From Lanius collurio (taxonomy: Eukaryota; Chordata; Aves; Passeriformes; Laniidae): 64,000 nucleotides of DNA. The position numbers and the translations under genes are program-made. Location of the stretch: positions 14,859,408 to 14,923,407 of the forward strand of contig JACBWW010000016.1 in NCBI GenBank assembly GCA_020086605.1, read 5' to 3'. Below, one piece after another: positions 1 to 11,900 of this stretch. A model generated the notes under the pieces. It saw only the letters and a list, made by a program, of their open reading frames with translations, did no database searches and was not told where the DNA came from. The stretch's first letter is position 1, and each line of letters begins with the position of its first letter.

Positions 1-3000
1 CTTATTTATGCAGTTTGTGCGGGTTGGTTTCAACAGTACCAGTTGTTAAGACAAACAGAGCAATATAAGAAGAATCTTATCAGGTCTTGGTAATTCTTTA
101 TTATGTGGTTGCACTTGACACTCAAATTAGTGAGACAAAGGGCCAACTTGATGAATCATTGAAAGCAAATTATCTGTGGCTCTCCAAGGCTTCCTATAAG
201 AGACTACAAAAGGCAGCTCATGCATTTTACAGTGCTGTTTCTCAACTACCAGCAAGCAGGTTGCTGGTGACTGACCTTTCTGAGTCTTTCATATACATTT
301 TGCTGTGCCAAAGTGAAGCATCATTTTTATGATTTAGGCTCATGGCTGTATGTTAGACATCTGTTACACAGTATGTCTGACCAAATTCATTAAACTTATG
401 GGTTTTGGTAGAATAGGCTGATTTAAAAATCTACTGATGAAGGAGACAAACTAAATTTTCTAATTTAATGCTTGACTTGAATAATGTCCAGCTTTCTGCT
501 TGTCAAATATTTAATTAGATTGCCATTTTGGTCATAGACCGTATTCTTGGCAGTCAAATGCTCACTGAAACAAATACAGTAGTGTAATGTAAATCCTACG
601 GAGGTTTTTGTGTAAGCACAGGAACTTTAGAAATCATCTGGAAAACAGCCCAGCTACTTAATTTAATTTTAAATTCCCATGAACTAATAGTTCTAGCTAT
701 CTGGAGGCTTGGTTTTTTTAACACTATTGGAATCTGCATACATGTAAATATAAATCTGTATACCCAATAGCTAGATTTGCAAGGAGAAGAGCACAGGCTG
801 CACTTACAAACATTTAATCAACTTGGAAATGAGTCAATATGGAAGACTTCTTAAAGTCCATTTGACTTTCTGCTTCAACCAATTTATTTTCTATATGCAA
901 GGGATAATGAACTATCCAGGCATTTCTATTCCTCCTTAGAGCTGGGGGTAAACACAGATTAAAACATAAACAGCTGCTTCCCCTAGCCCAGCAGAAAAAG
1001 TGGCAGAGTAGTAGTAGGCCTTTTCAACCAAGTCTGACTGAGGAGAGCTTTTCATTTGCATGGAATGGTCTGGGTTATCTCCTCTTCCAACCTACCCTTC
1101 TCATTTTCATCTTTCTGGTAGCTACAGGCTGACAAAATAGCCATATGGAATAAAAATCTGCTTGTGGCAGCTTCAGGAGGACCTAAGAAGCTAATGACAG
1201 CATAAAAATCCATGCAGAGTGAGAAATCTGTGTAAGAAGTAGTGGTGCAGAGAGAGGCAAACCTTTGAAAACTGGCAATAGACTTGGAGCAACAGAGCTC
1301 TTTCACTGATTCTTAAATAAAACTGCTCAAACAGCAACTCCCCCTGAGATGTCTGGATGTATGAAATAACTACCTTTTCATAATGTATTTTAGCTCAAAT
1401 TGTCTTTGAGAGATTTCCTTCAATAGATATAAAATAATCCTTTCAAGCTATGGCTGCTTTCTCATGAAGTTCATATAGAGATTACATAGCATAATTTACA
1501 TCTTGATATAATGAACAATTATAAACATACTTTCCACATTATGATTGGCCTGGAATGAGTACTTGAGTGGAGGAGCCTCTATGCCAGCACACCTCAGCAA
1601 TTGGTAGCCAAAATATTCAGTGGAAGTTGGGATGAGGGCAATGATTGGTGTTTCTGTTGATGATCCAGATGTTGTTTTTCCTGAGTGCACTGTCAACTAC
1701 CTGTGTGACCTTGCTGTCCCTGTCTCCTTTCCACCAAGACCAGAGGCAGGATGTTTGCACATGCAGACAATACTCAGAATGCCTCTGAACTGGGAGCTGC
1801 AGCTACCCTTCAACCTTGTCCCTTCCTCAGAACAAAAGCCCAGACAGTCTTTAATGTTTAATTATTTTGTGACTCACTGATGGCAGTGTGGCTCCTTTGC
1901 TGAAAGAAAAAAAATGTAGAGAACTGATTTAGATCTGCTTAATTTTAAAGAGAATAAGAAAAAGGAAGTTTTTGTTTATCTACTATCCTTCAGAAAAGAC
2001 TGTGAAGAAAAGGGATATGGTGTGATATAAGTAGTTAAACTCTATGTGAGTTCTGCATGTCACTCTGCAGGAGTGCTGAAAGCACTTAAATACATTCCCA
2101 TCACACTACGTGTATGAAGGTGTTTTTCAGAAAAATATTGGTGATAGCAGTGCTTAAAATAGATTGGAGGGGAGAGGTTAACTGTATCAGGACCACTTTG
2201 ATATCCTTATGCCTTTGAAATGCAGAATCTGAGTCACTAAGATTCTATGGGTAGGTAAACATGAGAAAAAATTGTTAAAAATTTAAAATTAATCTAGAAG
2301 TGACTCCTGGTAAGTTGCATCATTTTGTCATTTCCATTATTTTCTGTGGTCTGTGAAGCCCTGGATCTGTCTCCTCAGGAGTTGGGCTTTCTGGCCCCTC
2401 TGAAATAAACTCCTATAGCCATTTTATCCCTCTCTGCTTGCTGGGGCAAGGAGCTCACTTGGAAGTATAAAGCTCCTACTTCTGCAGCCTCATGAGGCTT
2501 GAGCTTAAACCATGATCACTAGCGTAGAACAGAATATTGCTTGTCCTGGGCCTGCAGCCAGTGACATTTGGGAGTATGGCTGGGAGTGCCACATTTCAGA
2601 GCAAAGAAGCAAGCTTTTTTAAACTGGCTACCTAGAAAAGTGAGACTTAAGGTGCTAAGGAGGTTGGAATATGATGGAAGTTTATGTGGATTAATTGGCA
2701 GCAGGGCGGTCAAAGGTATATAGGAAATGAAATATATCACACTGATATCACCTCCATGTGTTGTTTTATTATTTATGCATATATGAAATTTTAACCTCTT
2801 TTTCCTGAGAAAAAGGGCTGCATTTTTTGCCTTGCAACACAACCAATGGAAAACATTCAGCAACCAGCAAAGTAATGAGACTACACTATAGATTTTTCAA
2901 ACTGCCCAGTGATTCATGAAATGCTTCTCAAAACTGGAAATATGCATTGAGGATTGGTCAAAAAAGGTAGAAACAATATTATAGATCAGTCAATACTGTC

Positions 3001-6000
3001 TCTCCTTTATGCAAGCAGGCTGCCTTTGAACTTCTGACAGAAGCAGTGATAGATGCATAAAGAAATGAAATATTGCATGGAAATAGAAGTGCAAATGAAA
3101 ACAGGAGGGGAAAATAGTGAGATAAGATCTGCTGAATCTGCTGGTTTTTTTTCCTTCTTATTTCTTCGTTTTCTCCCCAATCTAAATAAAGGTATTGGAT
3201 GTTTCAGACACAATGTCTAGCTCAACTGAACTGACTCATCTGCTTCTAAAACCACACATGAAACACTGTGGTTCGTTCTAATCACTTTTTTGAAGAAGTT
3301 AAACAAGACATATCCTGGACTGTAGAGTGCACTCAAAATTTGTCATCTAAAGTTAGAAACTTTGAAGATTAAGAAATTAGCACAGGAGGCTTGAGATGAA
3401 GTGTACCCAGTACCACTGATGGAAGCCAAACAGGCACGACCAGGAACCTCTTCATGGCCTTTTGTTTTACCGTTCACTACCAAAACAAGAGAAGGAAGGC
3501 ACATATCCTATGAAACAGAGCTCAGATTTAACACATGGACTAAAGCAGCTGAGGACATAATTACTACAATTTGGTGAGAGATTGGATAAATTTAAATACT
3601 GGATGTCTTTGGTGTAATGTATGAGATCTCAAGAGGATCCTGAATGGCTCAGTTTTCAGTGTAGGTATGTTTGTTCCTTTGGAGAGAAAAACTACCCCAA
3701 TGCTAAATGAAACAGAATTTCTAAACTTCAAAAAAAACCTTACCAAGCAAATATGACATGAAGCATTAGAGCAAAAAAGGAAGCAAAGAAGCATAAGTGC
3801 TCACTATGGATTGGTTTGCAGTTCTTTAAGTGTTATTAGAAAGTCGATAGTAAACTTTCCTGTTATTTCTAACACAAACACAAACATTGCTTATGATGAC
3901 AGGCTGAACTAGAACTGCAGCAGCAAGGGGATCCACTAGCATCCAACTGAAAAGGCACAGTCATGGAATCAAGTAAAGTCGATCAGTGACCAAGCTATAC
4001 AGACCTTGTGTTGGTAATAACTACTGTTCTTATCTACAGGTTTGGAGAAATCATCTTTACTATTCACATAGTATATCACTACATATGCATATGTGCTAAT
4101 TCAGTGCAATAAGTGTTAATGTACAGTGTGAGAGTAGCGGTCAGTGACTTCTGTCATTGCTCAGCAATTTCATGCTTGAGTCGTGTGCACTCCCAAAATT
4201 ATGTAGTGGCCATTTTTGTAATAGACAAATGTCTTCCATTTACCCAGCATACTCCAGAGACAGACAAATAAAGGCTTGGCAGCTCACCTTATTGCTGAGA
4301 GGTCCTGACTACTCTTGTTTCCCAAGCAAGGTGACAGAGATTGAAGGAGGGTCTCTGCATTCAGGTGAGCTGCTGGTTGAGACAGTGTCAGTTCTGGCTG
4401 TTTGCAGAGTCAGATGGGGACAGAGCTCTGCTACCAGACACCAGAGATCTCAGGCTGGGCTGCAGATTTGTCGTTTGAAAGGCATGGACACGGTGTATGT
4501 AGCTTACTTGGTGAATTGCAATTGGACATGGAATCTGAACCTACAAGAGAGTACAGCACAATACAATTATTTCTTGTGTCCAAATCAGGTCCTGCAAGCC
4601 ACCCTATACAACTCTTCTAGCCAGGATAAACGAGTATTGTAGAAACTAGCCTGAAACAGTGGGAGAGTTTCTCTGCTACCTAACTGGATGCTTCAAACCA
4701 GCTGCTGAAATAGATAGATTGTTTTCCTTTGCAATGTGCTGTGTCCTTGTTAAAACATTTCTGCCATATTATTGATATTTGTCACTCTTAAACAAATACA
4801 GAAAACAAGTCTTCTCTGTTCTATACAGGATAGATACCTTGAGTGTCTACTGGCATCCTCAAATCATGGATTAGAGCAAATCCATGGCTACATACACTCA
4901 TTTTTCTTTCTAACACTTCAGGGCAGTGGACCAAGTTCAGCTAAGCTGCAGAGCTGGATCCAGCATTTCCTGCAGCAGCTGTACCTTTCTTTCTTTGAAC
5001 TGCTATTAGTACATGTTATCACATTCCCTAGCCTTTGTCATCACCATCTGCCTCATGGTTTTTATTCAAGTGATAGAACTTCAAAAAATCCTGTTCTTTT
5101 CCCAGTCACGGTACATATTTTATTCAAGGTGATGATTATATGTCTATTCTGTCCCATAAACTACAGGGCCAGGAACATACTCAAATTTTGCCACCGTACT
5201 TCTACATCTGATTATTTCCTTGGTGGAAATTACATTTGGCCTCAAGCAGTCATATTTATCTATTTACTTTATTTTCCCTTTTTGTTTATGATTTATTTTA
5301 GTTTAGAAGGGATTAATTTGGTGTCTTTTCCTTTACAATAGTTTTACATGGTATCTGATTTTGTTACTAAAAGTCCCCAAATTCCTTACGGTTTGTTCAG
5401 ATTTGCATGAGCTCGGTACTTGAAATGTGGAACTGAGCTCTGTAGAGCATGTGCTGTTTCTGTCTTGACTTCAAATAAATGAGGCCTTAAGCCATTTATG
5501 GTTTAGACCATAAATTCAGATGTCAAAGGAACAGGTGGTAACGTGACACAAGCTGTTCTTGCTCATTGTATGAGCTTCCTCTGCTCAGTCTCCTACCGCT
5601 TCATCTCTGTCACAATCCCGAGTCACTCTCCAGCAATGGTTCCTCCACTTTGGCGGGTTCAGTTTCTGTCCATTGATAAATGAGAGCTTCTCCTCTTCTA
5701 AGCAATATCAGTCCTGAAAATGCAGAGCTTGGAATCTGAAAGCACGTCTATTCTGGCACATTAACTCAGGCACAGAACCACATCACTGTGACTAAAGCCT
5801 TCTGGGACAAAGCTGGCTCACATCACCCAGTCTGGAGCCTGTGCAGAGGAGCTCGGGTCCATCTGCACATCAGCTCCAACTCACGAGCAGTCTGCTGGGT
5901 TGAAGGACTGTGGGAAGTGGTTCAAGAACTTGCAAACAGTAAAGGAGGACCGAAGCTTAGCAGAGAAGTGAATAAATGGGCATGATGTATTAGTATGAAA

Positions 6001-6197
6001 TAATGTTTGTTCAGTGACTGCTTTTGGAGATTTTTTGGTATATAATTTAATATCCTGCTGGTAAGCAAACATGGACAGTGTTTCTTCCTAAGTGAAGAGA
6101 GGACTTATGTACCAGTGCTGTTTGTATAGCTGGCTCAATCATTTTAATCAAAGAAACTACTGACTTTGTAAATTTCTTTGGATCCTCAAAAATTTTT
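1..6197. other. Non-coding AT-rich DNA, no gene seen
   Basis: No exon, RNA gene or recognisable repeat. The two longest open frames, 4157-4642 (161 codons) and 4772-5341 (189 codons) on the plus strand, both start at TTG, have no flanking splice logic and encode Leu/Ser/Phe-rich, low-order peptides. I treat them as chance. A small perfect palindrome (ACATATGCATATGT) lies at 4081-4094. Confidence 0.7.
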
Positions 6198-6345
6198 TCC
6201 TAAGCACTATTCATATTCAAGGGTTGTCTACACACTAATTAGTCCTCACAACATCTACGTGGCTTCATCCCTGTTTCCAGAAGACTATTGTGTAGTGGAG
6301 GTAAGGAATGTTGCTCACTCAATTCCAAGCTGTCATCTTATAGCT
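6198..6345 (+). mobile_element. Probable MIR-type SINE relic
   Basis: The sequence fits the central and 3' parts of MIR-type SINEs in order: TAAGCACTATTCATATT, a gap, ATTAGTCCTCACAACATCT, ATCCCTGTTTCCAGAAGA, then a GTGGAGGTAAGGAATGTTGCTCA block standing for the GAGGTTAAGTGACTTGCTCA box. It is degraded and lacks the GAGGTAGG segment, so the call rests on order of blocks. The open frame across it is not coding. Confidence 0.6.
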
Positions 6346-8439
6346 ATGAATATTCAGTACCTTGGGTATTGAAACCCACAAAGCCTAAAGCTGGGCACTG
6401 AAAATTAGAAGGCTGTTTTGCAAATCCGAACCTTCTTGACTTCTCAAACCCAAGAATTCTTATTTTTCAGCAACACCTGAAGGTTGCTGCAATAGCAACA
6501 TCTCCCATCTCAGCTTGAAAGAAGTTTCAAACAGAATTGGGTGGGAAGTGACCTCATACAATGCTGGCTTAGAACATTACCTGACTCTGATTCTGCACAT
6601 TTCTAGCTACCATAAGTTATGAAACCTCACAGTCTTTCCTGAATTACTATTAGCAGTTATCAAAAGCTGATGAAACACATTGGAGACTAATGGGCATGGA
6701 AAAAACCTGCTTTCTTCACTCTCACCAGAAGACAAACATGGGCTATGCAGAGGCTCATTTCGTGAGAAACAGAGCCAGCCTCTATTAGCAAATGTTTTAG
6801 GCATAAGGTCCAACTCTGGTTTGCAGTTTTCATTCCTCAGCTTTTGCAAGGGCTTTGCTCAACCCTTTTTGCTTTGTATGGCCTCTCTACACAGCAAGGC
6901 CCAAGGACCTACAGGAAACCATGCAGACCTGAACCAGAAATATCCAGGTTCCATGATCACTGCAGTACTTTCAAATTACCTGTACTAATTATTCCAACAC
7001 ATTACACCTACAGCTAACACCCTACAGAAACCATCCTCAAATCCCCCCACCTTCATCTTCAACTAAAGCCACTTATGCGCTTCTCTCTTTTTTTTTTTTC
7101 CCAAACTGTCATTTGTCCAACCATCAAGCAGCTGGACTAGGTCCTCCCTGGCTACTCTTCCCCACCATCTGCTCTACCACGTATGTACCAAATCCACTCC
7201 ATTCAGAGCCATGATGTAATTGGCTAATGATCGGTCTGCTTGGCAAGTTGCTTTTCAACAGAGCCCTGGGTGATTGCTAGCAGAGCTCCTTGTCTGTAGC
7301 TATATTATTACAGCATGTCTTTCTGATTAATTAGAAATGCAGTACTGTAAGTTTTAGTTTCACAGTCTGGGTATTATTAACTAACATGCAGAGGAAAGAC
7401 TGCTCTCTTCACAGCTTTACATATTTGAAGGGTGATAGAGGGAGGGGAAGGGATTAGAGGAAGGCAGAAAGACTTTATGCAGCAAATACAAAACCAGTGC
7501 AGGGTGGGAAGCACTTTAAAGGGAGTGTCAGGGATAAACAATGTCTCAGCACAGACAGCCAAGAAGTCAATCAAAACATTATGAAAAGTATATCTGATCT
7601 GCACAGTTTCACTCATACAAACTGAAAAGAAATCTTTCGGGCCTAAAGCTGCCCATGGCTCCTGACATTTCAAAGCAGCTAATCAGGATTTAGTAGAAGT
7701 TGAAGATGATATACAGAAAGTATGGTATGCAATGGATGCTCCCTGATCATACCTAATATAGGTGAAATATCATTTCTGCATCTTAATAAAGAAGTGGTGT
7801 AAAGGGAAATAACATCTTTGCTTCTCTCTGCCTGGAGCTCAAGATCCATGGAAAGGGAGATTGTTTATTAAAATGTATGTGATTAAAATATGTTCCTAAA
7901 TTCAAACCTAAGTATTTCTGCATAAAGATGTTACTGCTCAGCATGCTGGGCTGTCTTGAAAACACAGCTCAGGATCTAAGCCGGATCTTTGTCTTATCTT
8001 TTATCTCACCCAAAGCTGCTTAGTCTTTATGTACATGTGGCCTGACCTATCACTTTTATAGTCTATTGCTATTGAATTGTTCATAAATCTTGTAATCATT
8101 AGAAAGGTTAGCCTTCACATTTCGAAAGGGGAACTTTTTTTTTTTTGCCAGCTGATGTTGGCTGTTTTTTTCATCTTTGTAACACTATGTTATGCAAACC
8201 AGGTGCTGACCAGCAGATACTTTGCAGATTGCAGGGTGCTGATTCTGGCAACATTGAAATAGACTGAAACATATAGTAATATAGGTTACATAGATCCATT
8301 TTATTCCTAAATGCAGGTATTAACAAATTGGCAAAGTTATTGGCCAATTGACTCAAAGAATAAGCATTAAAATAATTCATCCTGAACAATGCATGGTTTT
8401 ATTTTATGTTTAGTACAGTAGGCTCACCTGCACGAATTT
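6346..8439. other. Non-coding DNA between MIR-type and L1-type relics
   Basis: Nothing identifiable apart from two T12 runs. Open frames here are under 105 codons and show no conserved motif. Confidence 0.7.
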
Positions 8440-8940
8440 GCTGTGCTTATTTAATATCCTCTTTAGGATGAAAAATGATGCCAGTCCTGTGGTAATAGCA
8501 TCTTTTGACGCTGAGAAAGCATTTCAATGGATTGAATGACAGTTTCTCTTTACTATGATGGAAATTTAAAAATTTGCTGCAAATGTATTGCATCAGTTAC
8601 ACTGTTCCGAGCAAGGATGCATACTAATGTCACAATACTATCTCAATTTTGACTTTCGAGGGAGACTAGTCAAGGGTGCCCACTTTCAGTGCTATTTTTG
8701 CAAATAGAAGCAAACCAATCTTTAAAAGATTGGGAAGATTGGGTGGAGACTCTAAAGTAGAATGCATTAGAGCTGAGAGCTTGTATTTGCAGAACTGCCC
8801 TTAAAATGGTGTCCCATTTTGTTATATATTAGTGACCCTTTGGAGACTCTAAAAAAGAGTCTGCAGGGAACTACAGTTTCTAAACTACTTTCAAAATATG
8901 CAGTGGATTAGGATTCAGCTAAAATTTTGGAGCTGAAGTC
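8440..8940 (+). mobile_element. L1-clade LINE reverse transcriptase fossil
   Basis: The translated plus strand carries successive reverse transcriptase motifs of the L1 clade, broken by stops and frameshifts. At 8501-8524 is SFDAEKAF (family form SLDAEKAFD, motif A with the catalytic Asp). At 8662-8700 is ETSQGCPLSVLF (family form GTRQGCPLSPLLF, motif B). At 8786-8797 is FAEL (family form FADD, motif C, one Asp changed and one lost). At 8825-8857 is YISDPLETLKK, a match to the ISDP-x-x-SLP block that follows motif C in L1. The order and approximate spacing agree with one decayed domain. In-frame stops just after motif A and frame changes between motifs show it is long dead. DAEKAF followed later by SDPLETL favours L1 over CR1, L2 or RTE. 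Confidence 0.82.
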
Positions 8941-11900
8941 ATGATAACTGTGGAACTTCTCTGAGTCCCTGACTAATTGCTAAACTGAAAACTCACAAGT
9001 CTGAGGACCTTCATGATGGCCTGCATGTGGTACAGTGGGGCTTCAAATGGAAAAACACTTTACTTCAGGCTTGGATTTTCACATGATTTTATGAAGGAAG
9101 AATTCTTTAGAAGCATTATGGACTGTTCTCCCATGCTGTGATCACTGGGGGGGATGTAAGGAAAAGTGGCTCCTGCCCTTGCAGTAAAACATATCACCAT
9201 GAAGATAAAGGAGAAATCTTTATGAATTCTCAAAAGGCTAGACAATTTCTTTATTACATTTCTTCAGTGTTCTGAAAGAGTCAGAAGTATACTAGCAGTG
9301 TTAGGATGAATGAGCCTTTGACTTTACAAACAGAAAGAAAATCCCTTCAGTCAAACCAGGCATGATGTGAGCAACTGCAGTCCAGGTCCTTCCTCCATGC
9401 CTTGGCTTTCTGCTTCCCCCCATTAAATATAAGAACCCTCTTCTGTGATATTTTAGATTTTTTTTTTTTTTGATATGGCTTTCCTGCATTTTGTACTGCT
9501 TTCCTGCATCAATAATGCTGAGAAAACATCCTACCCCAAGGGTACTCTCCAGTGCACATCAACCCTCACCTGAGTCTTTCCCATCCCTAGTTGCTTTTGC
9601 TGTTCACTCATGCACCAGATAAACCTTGGAACTTCTTGCAGACAGGTGTTGGCAGAGATCCTTCCACTGCCAGCTCACTTACAGTCATAACCTGTAACCC
9701 CCAGCAGTCTCAGTGCTACAGATTTGGGAAGCTAGAATTAGTCCCTATGGCAACAGGGAAATCTGCAAAGTCCAGGTGAAATGCTGAGAGGTATCTGAGG
9801 AAACTCACTAAGGAGCTGGTTCCCATTTATCACAGAATTCTGCAATTAAGTGTAATCAGATCATCATTCCCACTATGAAAAAGATTGTTGGTAGCACTGC
9901 ATGGCCAACGAAATACATTTCTTGGGTGGAATGTAATCCTTATTGTAGTACACAGGAGAACCAGAGAAAATGATGGGACATTTACTGGGCCCTGAAATTA
10001 GCATTGCCTAACTGCTTTTGTTCTCCTTTGCCTTTCAGTAACATGGTAAACTGATGTATCCTGAAGGAAAACCAATCTAAAACGCTTATATACTAATCTT
10101 CCATTCTCAAGACATAAAGAAAGTTGCAACTGAAGACACTTTTTGAAAATTTGTTACTCTCCTCTGAAGTTATTTGTATTTATGTACTTGTTACATGTTC
10201 AAATACAGGATGATCTAAATTAAATACACAACAAGTCAAACATTCAGGAGGACGGTCCTCTAGTTGCAAACATTGAGATTTCAGCAATTGCTTAGAAGTT
10301 AAACACAAAATCAGTAAATAAAATTCAAAAAATGTAAATTGAAAGGCAAAATGAACTCATTCTGATGAGTTAATATAATTTCCTTATGGAATGCTGGTTT
10401 CCATACTATAATTAATTTTAAACACTAAACCAGTATGTCTGGGTTTTGATAATTATAAAAATGCATTCATCCATGTCCTTGAAAATTATTAATATTTATC
10501 ATAAGAAATATCCTGTAGACATTAACAATCAAGGGAGACAGTGTTTTCAGCAAGTTCTTATACAGCTTTGCTAAAACAATAATGGAGTTTTAAATACTTG
10601 TGAGTCCAAACCAGAGAGACAGATAAGGCTAAATCCTCAAGCCTCCTTCCTAACATCTACCTCATATATCACTCAGGCAGAACTTGCACTGAATCTCAAA
10701 ATCAAAGATTTCAGGACTAAGTATCCCACGTGCTCACTTCACTCCTGTTCCACTCCAGGGAGCCAAGAGTATCAAGTGTTCTAAAGGGATGAAGCCATAA
10801 TGATTTTATAAAAAGATTATGGAAGCCCCTGTAGTTCTCTTTCCTTTCAGGGATAGCTTCAGTGATAAGGAAACTGCATCATGACACTTTTGAGAAACTT
10901 CTCTGACATTTCAGCAACAGTGATTATCTATAGTTCTGTTCATGGATATGTTTAAGCCCCTCAGCACATTTGGACCTAAAGCTTCACACTTGTAGGAACT
11001 CAAACTCATCATCAGTAGCAATAAGATGCTTCCCTTAAGTCAGCAGGAGTCAGTGGGGGGTTTGCTTGCATAGAGGCTGCTGGATCAGATGCCTGCAATC
11101 TAGTTATGTGTTGGCTTACTGGTTATGATTAACCTGAAAAGCAGAAACTGGAATCAAATATGAGTCAAAGCATTTTTCAGTTTCAAAAAAAATGGTTTCA
11201 TTTTAGTTTCATTTCCATTAAAAAAACCCCAAGCCTACATATCTCACTAATTACTGGTAGGAAATTTGACCAGAGTGTTCTTACCTTCAAAATACACCCC
11301 GATCCAAAGTCAGGAAATAGCAATTTCATGGAACAGATGATTCTAACATACACACTAATGTATGTGTGTATATCTATCTATGCATACATATGTGAGTACA
11401 GATGTCAAAACCTCCTTGGTTGATAGGTTAGCTCTTAAACCTTAGATAATTTGTTTGAGAGAGAAAGCAGTAACTCACCCACAACAGCAGCAAGGATTAC
11501 AATAGTGATGATCAATAAAACCCATTGTTCCCTTCCCAAATTGTAGGCAAATATTAGTTTGCATTTTCATGAATTGGTGGGAAACAACTGTCATCTCCAC
11601 AAATTAGAACAGGGAGCTGAATGTTGGTAGGAATGTTAGGAAATCTTTACAACATTTTTATGGCTAGTTTCTGCAACAGACTGAAGGAGCTGGGTTTTCA
11701 GAAGATACCTTGAGTTTTTCTTTTTTCATTTTGCTGAAGCTGAGCGGCTGAGCTGTGTTTGTGATGGGGACTGTGAAAACACAAAGGACCAGAGGAGACA
11801 GAGCTAGATAAGAAAAGGCTTGTATTCCTTGTCCTATGTCTACTCTGTAACTAAAGGAGGCAGGAGCCACAGTGATGTCAGTACAGGCAGATTTGCATCA

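Noticed and set aside
4157..5341. Two consecutive plus-strand open frames of 161 and 189 codons
   Set aside because: Both start at TTG, have no splice logic or recognisable domain, and have compositions typical of translated non-coding AT-rich DNA.
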